Positions 35,546 to 46,630 of a DNA stretch of 64,000 nt are shown one piece after another. Under the pieces are notes generated by a model. It did no database searches and had not been told where the DNA came from. It saw only the letters and a program-made list of their open reading frames with translations. Position numbers and translations under genes: made by a program. The stretch is from Icerya purchasi (taxonomy: Eukaryota; Arthropoda; Insecta; Hemiptera; Monophlebidae). The DNA lies in the NCBI GenBank assembly GCA_039619475.1, contig CM077115.1:440604792-440668791 (forward strand), read 5' to 3'. Within the stretch, counting starts at the first letter, position 1, and each line of letters begins with the position of its first letter.

Positions 35546-36384
35546 TATATGTATAGATGTCACAGCGAACTAATCGAAACAAAGCATTTCTTTGTTTTGA
35601 TTCTTTATTTGAAAATCAGTCTCTCGACTGAAATCGAAATGTAAATAGAGCACCTTGAGATTCAGTGTCATTTCAAATTTAACGGATAAATTATCTGGTT
35701 GACATGAAATTCTGGCTAAATTCAATTGTGACTTAAGTTTTGGAACAGAACCACATGGTTTCAAGTTGATCACATTCCAGGCACATCACACAAGGCCGGC
35801 ATTTGAGCGGTGTACTGCTTATAGGATTCATCTCGCATGTAAAATTTCCCCGTCGCGTAAATGTACACCTCCTCGAATTGAATATCCATGGCTACATTCG
35901 TTAATATACACAATAATGACCACTCAGAAATACGCTTTTTTCTCATTTTTACTTTATTTACACATTTTCAATAGCTTTTCACATAATCACAAAATACAAT
36001 CAACAAATTTATTCAAATTTAGGTAGGACAACGTCTGTCGGATCGGCTAATAATAAATAAAAGTGGTAAAATTCGAACAGTCTTCTACCAGTAACAACGC
36101 AATCATTTCAATATTAATTAGAAATAACCGGAAATAAGTAAAAGTTAAGACTTTGAGAGCATCGTAGATCAGAAACAATTTAATACAGATATCTCTATAC
36201 GTGAGCGGTTTGTCAAAAAGGACATTATTAGCCGATCAAAATATGATCAGCATCACGAAGAGGGTACGTAGAAGGGGGATGAAAAATTAAGCATATAATA
36301 ATCCCTATTCTTTCTCATGTATCTAAACGACTTAATTAATCCATTTGCTCCTTACCTTTTCTCTTCTATTAAACAAACTCCCTT
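35546..36384. other. Non-coding DNA, nothing recognised
   Basis: No supported feature; short frames without motifs. Confidence 0.45.
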
Positions 36385-37437
36385 AATTCGTGCTTATTCC
36401 AATTTTCTCCACTTTTCACAAGCACTTTTCAGCTCATGTAATCAGACAAGAACATAAAACCCTGTCATTCAACCTTTATTTCCTTTCCATACTCTTATCT
36501 TTACTGATGGCTCCAGGAGATCGGACGGTACGGGAGCTGCCCCCTTTTGGTCTCATCACTCAACTATTTTTAAACCGTATTCTTCCTGCTCCACATTTAC
36601 CGCGCAGTCCACAGCTATCCTTCGTACTATCCGATACAGCACTTCCATAAATGGCTCTAAGAAATTTCTGCTAGTCTCGGATTCTGTCCATCGCCTCTTC
36701 TCTTCCTCCTTTTTCCTTAGACTTCATTATTCTCCTGATTCGTCCTTTTGTCAATGTATAGAGCTCGTTCCGTACAAATCGATTTCTTACGGACCCCTAA
36801 CCATGACATTGCTGGGTATAAAATTAACCAGCTGATTCATTAGCTCAATCTGCCGATCAGGCTGGTCAATTTCTATCCAAATTTTCTTCTTCTAATATTA
36901 ATGCGTTATTTCCAGGAAGTATCATCGTAGAAGATGGCACGATATTTTTATATCTCGTTTTGTTCTCTAATTCTGAATATCCTTTTATCGTAATATCCAA
37001 ACTCACCCTACGACTTTCCCCATCTTTCGCGCTTTTTTATCTCTTCTATCTGCAGGCTTCGCCTTGATCATATTCGGCTTCCTGCATACTCCTTTCGTTT
37101 TTCTATGTCCCCTTCTCTTTTCTGCTCTTTCCATCCCGATGATTCTGATTTACTCTGCATATAAATCACATCTTCTTTCGAATACACGCGTCTATAGGAA
37201 CGCTCTCACTTTTATAGACAACTCCTGAATCTTGATTTGCCTACTCCGTACAATGCTTCGTTTATTCTTTCACTTTCATCTACGTCAATCATTCCTAATA
37301 TAGCCATCTTTCATTTCTTCTACCTCTAATAGTATTCAATTCTAATTCGTTTCTCTCTCTCTCTCACACACACACACACTAATATAATCCAACGCTGGAT
37401 CTTTCGGCTGGTGGTACCGCAAAAAAAAAAAAAAAAG
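36385..37437 (+). pseudogene. LINE-C RNase H and 3' end
   Basis: In broken plus-strand frames there is FTDGSRRSDGTGAAPF near 36497 (first catalytic Asp), SSCSTFTAQSTAILRTI near 36590 (AE position altered), LLVSDSVHRLFSS near 36680 (catalytic Asp), and ADQAGQF near 36855 (terminal Asp). Downstream is the C-terminal region, a CT/CA-rich stretch (37350-37380) and a 16-base A run at 37422-37437. The domain order matches the copy at 55-56 kb. Several stops exclude function. Confidence 0.78.
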
Positions 37438-37444
37438 ATAAATA

Positions 37445-38085
37445 AATAAAAAATACATGTATAAATAAATACCGAAAAAATGATGCAGGAAGGAGACTCT
37501 AATTAAAACGAAGGCAACAAATAGCCGAGATTGTGGAGCGCTTAAGAGAGAATGAATGAACCCCCCTATTGGCGGAGAGAAAGAGATGATTGAATAGAAA
37601 GATTGACTATAGCTAGGATTTGAAAATAAGAACAAAATTGGAGCCATAGTCTGGGGAATGGTTTATTCAAGGAAAAAATAACAATATCATAAGCTGAAAA
37701 TGTGCCAAAAAATCTGCCCTACTGGAAACGGAAGAATATAGTAATGAATATCTCTTCGCCATTGCCAGCAATGCCTGGATGGCCAGGAATAAGGCAGAAG
37801 ATTGTGATCTCAATTGAATGAAATCGGTGAAAGAGCGTATAGGAAGTATTATCGGAAGAGAAAAAAGGGAACTGAAGATATGATAGCGTGCGGAACACTT
37901 TTAGAATCCGAGATTAAGAGCGTCCTTTACAGGAAAAATAGTAATGAGCAAAACAAAGAGAACAGCGTGTAGAATAGCAGTAGACTCCGCAGACAAAAAT
38001 TAAGCAAAAGGAACTCAGAGACTAATATACCGGTAGAATATTTCCAGATCGTTTATCGTCAAGCTAAAAAAAAAAAAAAGAGAAT
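37445..38085 (-). pseudogene. LINE-C RNase H fragment, convergent with neighbour
   Basis: Minus-strand reading gives an AE-helix remnant near 37990, LISDSKSVPHAII near 37895 (catalytic Asp) and CLIPGHPGIAGNGEE near 37790 (the PGHPGIxGN motif, catalytic His). It points towards the plus-strand copy ending at 37437, so the two 3' ends meet tail-to-tail. Its own poly(A) is not evident. It is non-functional, with stops throughout. Confidence 0.72.
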
Positions 38086-39215
38086 GTAGAATATAGAGTT
38101 CTAAATGACATACGGCGCGCTATCGAAAACCGAGTAAACGTTAAAAACAATGAAACTATAAGATCCGATGCAGAACAAGCAAACTGAATTATAAAGCGAA
38201 AAATTGTTTAATCTTATCTTTTCTGGCGTGTGGCAACCTTGGATATGAATAAATATTCTAATCTTAATGATTTTGTTTTAATTTTAGAATACGTAATCTT
38301 AGCACGGTTGGAACAAAGTTAATTTCATCATTCTTGTTTTTTTTTAAAGTGTCTACAAAGGATACTCTCTCGGAGACGACGGAAGAAAAGAAAAATCGAT
38401 CGGATTTTAAGCCAGTCGAATGTAAACAATATAAATACGAATAGATAAAGAGGAAAAAGAACAAAAAAAACATATTCGAGATTCTATTTCTTTTTTTGTT
38501 TTTCCGTTTTCACTTAAATTCAAGCAAAATGAATATGCAGCTTTTTAAATTTTAAGAATTATGCGTAAACGGGGGTTAAACAATAATGGTTTTGGGAGGG
38601 ACAACATTAAAAGATAAATTTATTACATTTTTACTTTTTAAAAAATATTTTATATTTCTTAATTTTCTCAAAAACTAAAAGGAGAGTAAAAGGATTTTCG
38701 AAAAATCTTAAATTGTCCGTACGCCTTTATTTCACTTTTTTTTCTTTTCTATTCTATCCTAAAAAACTGCCCAGCAGATCCATAGAACCTCCCTCTGAGG
38801 GTGGAATTGGAAATAGTACGGACAGACATTAAAAATTATATCATCCCAATTATTAAATAGTTAACAAAAAAAAAAAAAAAAACTATAAACAAATCATTTC
38901 AAGATTGAACACTAAATGAATACTGCATAAAAATGTTTTTTAGGAGAGGTAGAAAATAGTAATATATTAATAACGATAATATTGAATTATTCTAATATCT
39001 GAAAGAAAACTAGATCTGTTTCAGATTCAGATCATACGCTGCATTCTCTTCTCTACACTGATATTGCTTTAACTTTTTTTTTCTGAATCCAACAATATAT
39101 ACAAACTTCATCTCTGGTAGAAAATAATTCAATCCTATATACTCATTTTTATCATTAAATTTTTTTTTTTTCGATACATTAGAAAACGGAATAAACGAAT
39201 TATTTGCGGTAAATT
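38086..39215. other. AT-rich DNA, nothing recognised
   Basis: Homopolymer runs near 38870 and 39165; no coding or repeat evidence. Confidence 0.45.
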
Positions 39216-39505
39216 AGGTGCTAGTAGGGCAGTAAGCTGCTTGGCTATCGAACCGGAAAGTTGTCATAGGCTTTCGAGACTTGTTTGTTCTGAATCCAAG
39301 TCGCTCCTAGGTACATAGCTAATCTGAAATTGCATATCGATGATAGCAGGGAATTATCTGGAAAAGAGTAAAGGCAGCCGAGATAAAGAAACTGATCTCA
39401 ATAATTCTCTTCAAATCCATTAGGTTTAGGACATTATGAAAAGCTTAATTTTACAACCCCCCCTTCATTCTGTAAAGGATGACTTACCTTTATTTTACTT
39501 ACCCA
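39216..39505 (+). mobile_element. SINE family 1, copy 3 (divergent)
   Basis: Aligns along its length with 9934-10234: head with GCTTGGCTATCGAACCGG and CTTTCGAGACTTGT, body with AATTATCTGGAAAAGAGTAA, CAAATCCATTAGGTTTAGG, and tail ACTTACCTTTATTTTACTT. It is more diverged in the promoter boxes, so probably older. Confidence 0.75.
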
Positions 39506-40212
39506 TTCGAGATAAATAGTAAAATTTAGAATTCCGGAATGTGACCAAAAATAATCTCTTACATATATCCTGTTATTTAGACTAAACGAAACTCGTTTAT
39601 TATTATTGATCTCGCGTGTAAACATATTAAGCCATGATGCAAACCAGCAATTAAAAACTTTACGTCAAACTGTATTTCTGAAAATCGAGACGAAAGGAAA
39701 AAAGAGAAGTAGTGTCTAGACACCCGATAGGAACGAAGTTCCTTTCACTTTTTGGTAGATATACAAGTATAAAGTCATTTTTATAAAGTATACGATAAAA
39801 AATGACACGCAATATCTAAATCCCATATGAATTAAAACAAAAACAAAAAATAAGTTTAAACAAAATAGAATTGAGCTTATACAGCTGACCGCGCACAATG
39901 CTTACTGCTTGAATCTCGATACTCGCATGCACACACACACACACATACCCGTATATAATAGAAAGATACAGAGAGAAAGAGAAAGAGAGTGAAGGTCGCC
40001 TAGAGGACGCATAACGCTTTTTCGTTCCCTGACAATTTCTGCCAATTTACCCTTACCACTAAGCCGCGTAAAAGAACTTCGTTCCAAAAAACTATGTAAA
40101 GCAAATAAAATACTTGGGTGTAATAATAAACAGTAATTTAAAATTTTATGAGCATTTTATATTAAATAAATAGTAAAAATATAGTCAACATTGTAAAAAA
40201 CTGTAAAATGGA
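39506..40212. other. Non-coding DNA, nothing recognised
   Basis: Includes a (CA)n run near 39930-39945 and a GA-rich stretch; nothing coding. Confidence 0.45.
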
Positions 40213-40274
40213 AATTTTTTTTTTTTTACGGTGCCATGTACTGCTACTATGGCCAGAGACACCGGTTGTAAAAT

Positions 40275-43200
40275 TTATATTAGGGGAAAAAGTTTAGTAC
40301 GTTTGAGGAATTGGAAAGTTTGATCGATCATTTTAGGATTATCAGAGATGGTGGATGAGAATGTAGAGGGCCAATTCATACGATAGGACTGAAAGACGGA
40401 ACATTCATGGAGGACATGGACAACCGTTATTGGTTGCTGGCCGCAATAGCAGCATAGCGGAGCATCTTTCCGATCTAGAATATGCTTGTGAGTGAGAGTT
40501 GTATGTCCGATGCGGAGCCGGGCCAAAACTACTTCTTCACGACGCGATGGTTGAATCGACGTTTTCCAAGGAAGTATGTCTGCCTTTATGCTTCGTAGCT
40601 TATTTGTGGTCGGTGTATCGATCCAGATCTGCTTCCACGTGTCTCGGAACTGATGTCTTAGATAATGGATGGCATCCTTTGCTGGAATAGGGACGGCTGG
40701 AATTGGAAACATGGTTGTTGCCTGCTTTGCTGCCTGGTCAGCTAAGTCGTTGTACATGATATCAGTATGACTTGGTATCCAGCAGAAGGTTACACTCAAA
40801 TTGGATCCGTAGACGGCAGCGTGGATATCTTGACTTATGGGATGGTGTTTTGTTTTTGTTGGCTGCTGGGCGTTGATACTTTGTATCGCTGCGAGTGAGT
40901 CTGTGAAGATGACGGTCTTGGTGTATTGCAGATCTGTCGCTTGCTGCACAGCTAACTTTAATGCCATTAGTTCCGCTGACAGAACGGAAAAGACATGCGG
41001 TACAGTATATCTGATAGCGTCGCCTTCGTGTACTACCGAGCATCCTGTTCCTTCTTTCGTTTTGGACGCATCTGTGTAGAATTTTTTAAAGGATGCATAG
41101 GATAGTAACAGTTGTGCATATGCTTTGGAGATTATTTGTGCGGAGTCTTTGTTATGTTTTGTAAGAGAGACATCCGTGAAGATATTTGCCAGGACCGCCG
41201 GTGGCAAAAGATGTACTTTGTATTGTACAATATTTCCTGGAACATCAATTTGACGTTTCGATCTAATCGAGTAGATTATTTGATGGAGGAGTCCCGTTGC
41301 GTGGGGACGGTTTCGCGTTGAATTAGTTTCGCATGACCGGAATGAATTATGTCTGCACTGGAGATGGACGGAAAATTTTAACATAAGAAATTCCCGACGG
41401 AGATTCAACGGCCATTCATTAGCTTCACAGAGGATACTCATGGTCGGACTCGTGTAAAAAGCTCCCAACGCTATCCTAAGTGCGGTGTGATGCACTGGGT
41501 CCAGTGTGGCTAAGATGGAGGGGTTCGCTGTGCCATATATGGGGACTCCGTAATCTAGCGACGACCGTATAAGGGTTCGATAAATTTTCAGCAATGTTGT
41601 TCTGTCCGCTCCATAGGATGTATGCGAGAGTTTTCTTATTATATTCATTTTCCTTTGACATGTCCGTTTTAGGTGCTGGATGTGTTGTTTCCACGAGAGA
41701 GTATCGTCGAAGATTATTCCTAGGTGAGTCACCGTGCGAGATTGCGGTATAGCATTGTTGTCAAGTGTAAGGCATAATTCTTTATTGCATGTTCGTAGCC
41801 GACAAAAGTGGATGCATTCAGTTTTTGAAGGTGAGAACTCCAGGCCATTTTGGGAGGCCCACTGTTGCGCTCGGTTCACTGAGGTTTGTAGTATTCGCTT
41901 TCCAGCTTCTAGGTTATCACAGCTGATGGATATCGAAAAGTCATCCGCGAATAGTGTAGCGCTCACAGGCGATGGTATACTTGAGATTAGTTCGTTAATT
42001 GCAACGATAAACAGTGTCGGACTAATCACGGATCCTTGAGGGACGCCATTTGTCAGCTTTTTGGATGATGATAGTGATGAGCCTATACGAACTCGAAAAT
42101 AACGGGACGATAAGAAATTTTGGATGAAGTGCATGATTCTTCCTTTGAATCCCCATTTGTGTAAGCTGACCAGGACTTTGCATCTCCATATACGGTCAAA
42201 GGCCTTCGTGATATCGAAAAATACTGCCAACAAGTGCATACGTCGGGTAAAGCTCTCTTGTATTTTAGTCTGAAGAAGGTTCAACTGATCTAGTGTCGAG
42301 CAAGATGGTCTAAATCCGTATTGTGTTGGTGATAGCAGGTTTCTGTTCTCCAGTTCCCATATTAAGCGATGGTTGATAATTTTCTCAAATAATTTGCAGA
42401 GTACTGATGTTAATGATATTGGGCGATAGTTATCCGGATGTGTTGGATTTTTATTAGGTTTTTGAATCGGGACAATTATGGATTCTCGCCATTGTTGAGG
42501 GAAGGTATGGGTGTGCCAGATACGGTTGAAGATTAAAAGTAACTTGTCGTAGACACAGTCTGGAGCGTGCTTTAGGAAAAGAATGTTAAATTCGTCGGGT
42601 CCGGGCGCAGATATTTTCATTAGACTAATCGCATTGTATAATTCCGTTTTGTTAATATTCCTATTATAAACCTCATTATTTGGAGAGGAAAAGTTGAATT
42701 GGACATTCTCGATCTTGTTTTTGATTTCTATTGAAGACGGCGGCTGCTCCTTGTCACTGGATATATTTTCGAAAAGTTCCGCAAAAACCTCTGCTATTTG
42801 CGCGGCTTCTGTGTGCAGTTGGTCGTTTGCTAATATAGAACTAGGTACACCAGGATAATGTATTTTATTGATTGATCTGATTTTGCCCCATAGCTGTGTA
42901 ACTGGTGTTTTGCACGTTATCGTTGATATGTAGTCCGCCCAAGATTTCCTTTTTTCTTGTTTGAGTATCCACCTGGTTTTTGCACGTGCGTGCTGAAAGG
43001 AAATGTGATTTTTTAGGGTTGGATTTTGTTTAAGTAGCTTGAGGGCTTTTCTCCTGTTTTTTATAGCTTCAGAACACTTATCTGACCACCATGGTACTGG
43101 AGTTCGAAATTTTGGGAGAGGCTTCGTTCTGGGTATGGCTTTCTCGGCACATTGCTTTATTTGATTGGTGAAGGAAGACACGATCGTATTTACTTCTTGA

Positions 43201-43973
43201 CCAAAGTCTATTTTTATTTCGGATTGACATAATTGCTTATAAAGATTCCAGTTTGCTTTATTAAAGTTTAGCTTAGGTTTTTCTACGGGCCTTTTAGCCT
43301 TTGTTTTCACTGTGATTATTAGTGGGAAGTGGTCACTATTACCCATGTCATCGTGATGGTGTACATCTATTAGGTGGGACATCTGGGCTGAACTAAGTAC
43401 GTAATCTATTGTACTCCACATTCTATGCGTCGCGCTATAGTGAGTTGGCTCCAGTGTGTTGTGTATCGTAAGATCGTATTTATCTATTATATCGTTTAGT
43501 AGTCTACCTCTTGCGTCAGTAGTAGCGCTTCCACAATACTCACTGTGAGAATTAAAGTCTCCAGTAAATATAAACGGTTGTGGAAGACGGGATATTATGG
43601 TATTGTAGTCGCACGCTTCAATTTTTGTGTATTGTGGAAGGTAAATTGAGCATACCGAAAACGGAGTGTCAGTATTTATACGCACAGCCAGAGTTTGTAT
43701 GTGTTCTAATTTAAGATCTAATTCTGTATAACTGACGTCTTTCCTTATGGCTAGGAAGATTCCAGCATGCGCCTTCGTTGCTGGATTAACACTTTTATAT
43801 ATCATATTATAGGAGGTTAGATTTATTATTTGGTTTGGCCTCAAATGCGATTCTTGAATGCACACGATCATTGGATTGTACGTGGACAAAAGCAGTTTAA
43901 AGTCTTCAAAATGTAGCAAAATTCCATTGCAGTTCCAGTTTATGATTGTAATATTTTGATTTGCGGTACCCAT
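40275..43973 (-). CDS. I-like LINE ORF2 (EN-RT-RNase H)
   Basis: An intact 1232-residue polyprotein. Residues 1-225 form an APE-type endonuclease: NWNCNGI, CIQESHL, FTGDFNSHSEYCGS (near 133), IDYVLSS and SDHFPL (near 211). Residues about 430-760 are reverse transcriptase: PGPDEFN, YRPISLTSVLCKLFEKI, QYGFRPSCSTLDQL, motif A VFFDITKAFDRIW (near 590), motif B GVPQGSVISPTLF (near 645), motif C FADD (near 671) and HLGIIFDDTLSWKQH. Residues about 955-1095 are RNase H with FYTDASK, AELMALKLA, FTDSLAAI, IPSHTDIMYNDLADQAA. The tail carries a CX2CX8HX4C finger (CYCGQQPITVVHVLHEC, near 1168). All catalytic acidic residues expected by eye are present. It would perform target-primed reverse transcription in the nucleus. 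Confidence 0.95.
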   Translation of the reverse strand: MGTANQNITIINWNCNGILLHFEDFKLLLSTYNPMIVCIQESHLRPNQIINLTSYNMIYKSVNPATKAHAGIFLAIRKDVSYTELDLKLEHIQTLAVRINTDTPFSVCSIYLPQYTKIEACDYNTIISRLPQPFIFTGDFNSHSEYCGSATTDARGRLLNDIIDKYDLTIHNTLEPTHYSATHRMWSTIDYVLSSAQMSHLIDVHHHDDMGNSDHFPLIITVKTKAKRPVEKPKLNFNKANWNLYKQLCQSEIKIDFGQEVNTIVSSFTNQIKQCAEKAIPRTKPLPKFRTPVPWWSDKCSEAIKNRRKALKLLKQNPTLKNHISFQHARAKTRWILKQEKRKSWADYISTITCKTPVTQLWGKIRSINKIHYPGVPSSILANDQLHTEAAQIAEVFAELFENISSDKEQPPSSIEIKNKIENVQFNFSSPNNEVYNRNINKTELYNAISLMKISAPGPDEFNILFLKHAPDCVYDKLLLIFNRIWHTHTFPQQWRESIIVPIQKPNKNPTHPDNYRPISLTSVLCKLFEKIINHRLIWELENRNLLSPTQYGFRPSCSTLDQLNLLQTKIQESFTRRMHLLAVFFDITKAFDRIWRCKVLVSLHKWGFKGRIMHFIQNFLSSRYFRVRIGSSLSSSKKLTNGVPQGSVISPTLFIVAINELISSIPSPVSATLFADDFSISISCDNLEAGKRILQTSVNRAQQWASQNGLEFSPSKTECIHFCRLRTCNKELCLTLDNNAIPQSRTVTHLGIIFDDTLSWKQHIQHLKRTCQRKMNIIRKLSHTSYGADRTTLLKIYRTLIRSSLDYGVPIYGTANPSILATLDPVHHTALRIALGAFYTSPTMSILCEANEWPLNLRREFLMLKFSVHLQCRHNSFRSCETNSTRNRPHATGLLHQIIYSIRSKRQIDVPGNIVQYKVHLLPPAVLANIFTDVSLTKHNKDSAQIISKAYAQLLLSYASFKKFYTDASKTKEGTGCSVVHEGDAIRYTVPHVFSVLSAELMALKLAVQQATDLQYTKTVIFTDSLAAIQSINAQQPTKTKHHPISQDIHAAVYGSNLSVTFCWIPSHTDIMYNDLADQAAKQATTMFPIPAVPIPAKDAIHYLRHQFRDTWKQIWIDTPTTNKLRSIKADILPWKTSIQPSRREEVVLARLRIGHTTLTHKHILDRKDAPLCCYCGQQPITVVHVLHECSVFQSYRMNWPSTFSSTISDNPKMIDQTFQFLKRTKLFPLI

Positions 43974-43990
43974 TTCAAGATTTTTTACTT

Positions 43991-45487
43991 CTATACGTCT
44001 TCTTGTTGCGAGGAGGGGTAATCCGAGATTTCGTTATCATTATTGTTAAGCCTCTGGAGTTTGTTTATGATTTTTGTGAATCTACTTTTTATATATTTTT
44101 GTTCTAGCGACGGTTTTATTAATTGCATAATGGTTATCAGCTCGGCTGTGTTTATGTCTAACATATTTGCGACCTGGTCAGGGTTTAATGATTGTTTTGT
44201 TCCATCTAGGAATTGAATAAATTTGTTATATGTTAAATCACTTGTGCTATTTGAGTCTGTAGCGAAGTATTTTTGTAGGTTAGATAATTGTTGACGTTTT
44301 ATTTGTGAGTCTTTTATTGGGGTTTTTGCCCGAGCTTGTAATGTTAGAGTGCATGTGGGTGGCTTAAAGGTATTGATATCGGTCTCAGATTCAGATCCAC
44401 TATTATCGGTATATTGTAAAAAGTCCATCTTTTCTTCATCGGGGCCATCTACTGTGTTTTTTTGCGAAGTTAAGTTTTTCTTTTTTTTTCGTCTTCTTCT
44501 ATGATTTTTATTAGCGCTATCTTCTTCGTTTGCTAACTCAGGCGATTTTCCTGTGGTTTTAGACGAAGATTCGGACATCTGACGTTTTAAGTTTAGTTTT
44601 AGCGCATCGTTTGTAGTTGTCGATACTGTAGGGTTCTCGCAGGTTGGTGTTGGTTGTGTGCCATGACCATTGGACGCTGGAAGAGACAAACTTGTACCCG
44701 GGATATCGGTATCTTCGGTGAAATTGTCGAAAGTAGGAGTTATTTTACAGTTGTCTGCTTTATGACCAGAGGAATTGCATTTGAAACAGACCAGTGCATC
44801 TGGCGAAATGAAGATACGAAAACTTTTTTCTTCGGAGCTTAGTACGAAGGAATTTGGTAAATTTAAGTCTTCGTAGTTAGCGATGTATACTTGGCGACGC
44901 CAACTAACAATATGTCCGAATTCTGGATCGAGAGGTTTTATTCTCAGAAGAGATATATGCGAGGCCAATTTCATATTTAGGTTGGAGGTTAGGTGGTGCT
45001 CTAAGATTTCATTGGTAACTGTTGGGGGTACGTTGGATAATATAATTTTTGTCGCGGCTGATTTAAGCTTGCGTGCTTTGACGAAGTGTCCGTCGATATT
45101 AATACCTCCGTGTGTTGAGATGAATGAATGGACTTTGTGGGCGGAGGAGAGAAAAACGATTACTCTATTTCCGCTAACTCGAGAAGCTGCTATGATGTTT
45201 CTAGCCCCATCAACGAGATCTTTTAATGCCGATAAATAGTCAATTATTTTGTATTCTAGAATATGGCTGAAGACGATTCCCTGTTCTTCCGTGGGATAAC
45301 AGAAGTTTTGGATTGGTGTTATTTTATTTTGTTGAACTTTACTGGCGTACGTATTATTAGTGTGAGGCGTAATTATGCGCGGTGTTACGATTGATTGAAT
45401 TGAAACATTATTACCTGAAGTTGCTGTCATCGCAGCCGGAGGCGCAGATAACGTTGTCGCGGTGTTGGATAATGGCTGGTCGGCCAT
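43991..45487 (-). CDS. I-like LINE ORF1 (nucleic-acid-binding, CCHC)
   Basis: An intact 498-residue frame. One zinc knuckle, CFKCNSSGHKADNC (CX2CX4HX4C), lies near residues 235-248, preceded by a region (about 70-220) that resembles the RRM-like and linker parts of I-clade ORF1 proteins (IILSNVPPTVTNEIL). A basic patch NHRRRRKKKKN near 325 may bind RNA or act as a nuclear signal. Such proteins coat the element RNA and form the retrotransposition particle with ORF2. ORF1 ends 17 bp before the ORF2 ATG in another frame, so ORF2 would need reinitiation or similar. The Met start is the first in frame after the presumed 5' UTR. Confidence 0.88.
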   Translation of the reverse strand: MADQPLSNTATTLSAPPAAMTATSGNNVSIQSIVTPRIITPHTNNTYASKVQQNKITPIQNFCYPTEEQGIVFSHILEYKIIDYLSALKDLVDGARNIIAASRVSGNRVIVFLSSAHKVHSFISTHGGINIDGHFVKARKLKSAATKIILSNVPPTVTNEILEHHLTSNLNMKLASHISLLRIKPLDPEFGHIVSWRRQVYIANYEDLNLPNSFVLSSEEKSFRIFISPDALVCFKCNSSGHKADNCKITPTFDNFTEDTDIPGTSLSLPASNGHGTQPTPTCENPTVSTTTNDALKLNLKRQMSESSSKTTGKSPELANEEDSANKNHRRRRKKKKNLTSQKNTVDGPDEEKMDFLQYTDNSGSESETDINTFKPPTCTLTLQARAKTPIKDSQIKRQQLSNLQKYFATDSNSTSDLTYNKFIQFLDGTKQSLNPDQVANMLDINTAELITIMQLIKPSLEQKYIKSRFTKIINKLQRLNNNDNEISDYPSSQQEDV

Positions 45488-45932
45488 GCCGACCGGCTTA
45501 ATTGATAACGCCGATAACTAAGTTCGATAACGCAGCGAAACTCGAGTAGCGAGTCGAAAGAGAGATAAGATTAGGCAGTTATTACAAGTTATCACTTGAA
45601 AGAGAGCAACACGAACGCGAACAACAACCGACGTTACAAGAACTCATAAACTGAGGGAGGGGAAATTAATATAATACCAAATACACTTAATTTGATGGGT
45701 TTTATTAATTCCATTATTATAATAAATCAATATTTCAGTAAATAAATATACCCTATCCGTCGTTTCGGGTATGGGGGGGGGTCGAAATTTCCACTTCTCA
45801 CGTATAGCGCAGTTCATGCTATTAAACTCTACCGCGTTGTGCAGGAGAAAGTGTTTCTGCGCAAGCGCATATTACTAAACATTTCATTAATATTTAAATG
45901 TAGTTGAATACATGACTGTTTGTTACAAACTG

Positions 45933-45991
45933 TATAATAAAATAACCAACTTTAATAAGAAACAAAATATAAGGGTAAAAATAATTTATAA
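45933..45991 (+). repeat. Inverted repeat arm, left
   Basis: About 59 bp including ATAAAATAACCAACTT, ACAAAATATAAGG and TAAAAATAATTTATAA. The same text occurs reversed at 48115-48175 with only a few differences. The arms bracket 2.1 kb with three different elements. Confidence 0.8.
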
Positions 45992-46009
45992 AGTTACAAA
46001 CTGTAGATA

Positions 46010-46430
46010 AAAATACATCGCCAGAATCAAGGCGCTAGGGTGTATTTTTAATAGAAAATCTAAAGTCACCCTAAGCTGTAAAAGGCTAGTTTGCGTGGCG
46101 GTTGTAGCCCCATGCTGGAGATATGGGCTTGAAGTGTACGGAACTTCAGCAGTGAGCAACATCAGGAGACTACAGCAACTGCAGTCATGAATATTAAGGC
46201 ACAGATGGTTAACGCTCCGTATTACATGTTAAATAAAACCCTCCATGAGGATCTATATGTCAAAGATGTGCGCGAAGAACTATATATCAAGTTCTACAAT
46301 AAGCTGAACGATAACCCGAATATAGCCAGCATGAGGCGGATGAGCCTCCCTCCGGGTTGCACCCACCGGAGACTGAGAAGGACATGGTGTAGAGACGTTT
46401 TGGCAAACGAATGACTAGGGAACGTTTACA
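46010..46430 (+). pseudogene. Jockey-type LINE C-terminal remnant
   Basis: The plus strand reads the thumb end of a Jockey-like RT. RIKALGCIF near 46022 and YGLEVYGTSAVSNIRRLQQL near 46125 are followed by a frame change and MVNAPYYMLNKTLHEDLYVK near 46205, then DVREELYIKFYNKLNDNPNI near 46270. It aligns with IVSPPWYVSTDTLHRDFNIP of the 31.85-kb element but is clearly a different lineage. The polymerase motifs and poly(A) are absent. Confidence 0.72.
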
Positions 46431-46630
46431 GCAGCATATATGTCGTCGTGTAGCATTCCGCATAATCGTTTAACGTCACGTATTAATCTAAGATATCGTC
46501 TATTAATAGTTATTAAGTCTGCTATTATGTATCAGAAGGGGAATATTAACCTTCTCTTTTATTTCTGATTTCTGTACTCTGTCGTTCTTTATCAATTTTT
46601 CTTATGCGTTTAATTATATAAGACAGCATT

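Larger units (their letters stand above)
40213..45660 (-). mobile_element. Full-length I-clade-like LINE with two intact ORFs
   Basis: A minus-strand non-LTR retrotransposon of about 5.4 kb. On its own strand it has a 5' UTR (about 45660-45488), ORF1 (498 codons), a 17-bp gap, ORF2 (1232 codons), a 3' UTR of about 50 bp with CATAGTAGCAGTACATGGC, and a poly(A) (T at 40215-40227). APE endonuclease, RT and RNase H within ORF2, with a CCHC-bearing ORF1, fit the I clade; I infer this from domain order. A 7-bp match (GGAAATT at 40210-40216 and 45661-45667) is a weak target-duplication candidate that would set the 5' end. No lesion is seen in either ORF, so the element may be young and possibly active. 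Confidence 0.9.

Noticed and set aside
44883..45239. Plus-strand ORFs across 40.5-45.2 kb
   Set aside because: All lie antisense to the intact LINE ORFs and show no motif of their own.
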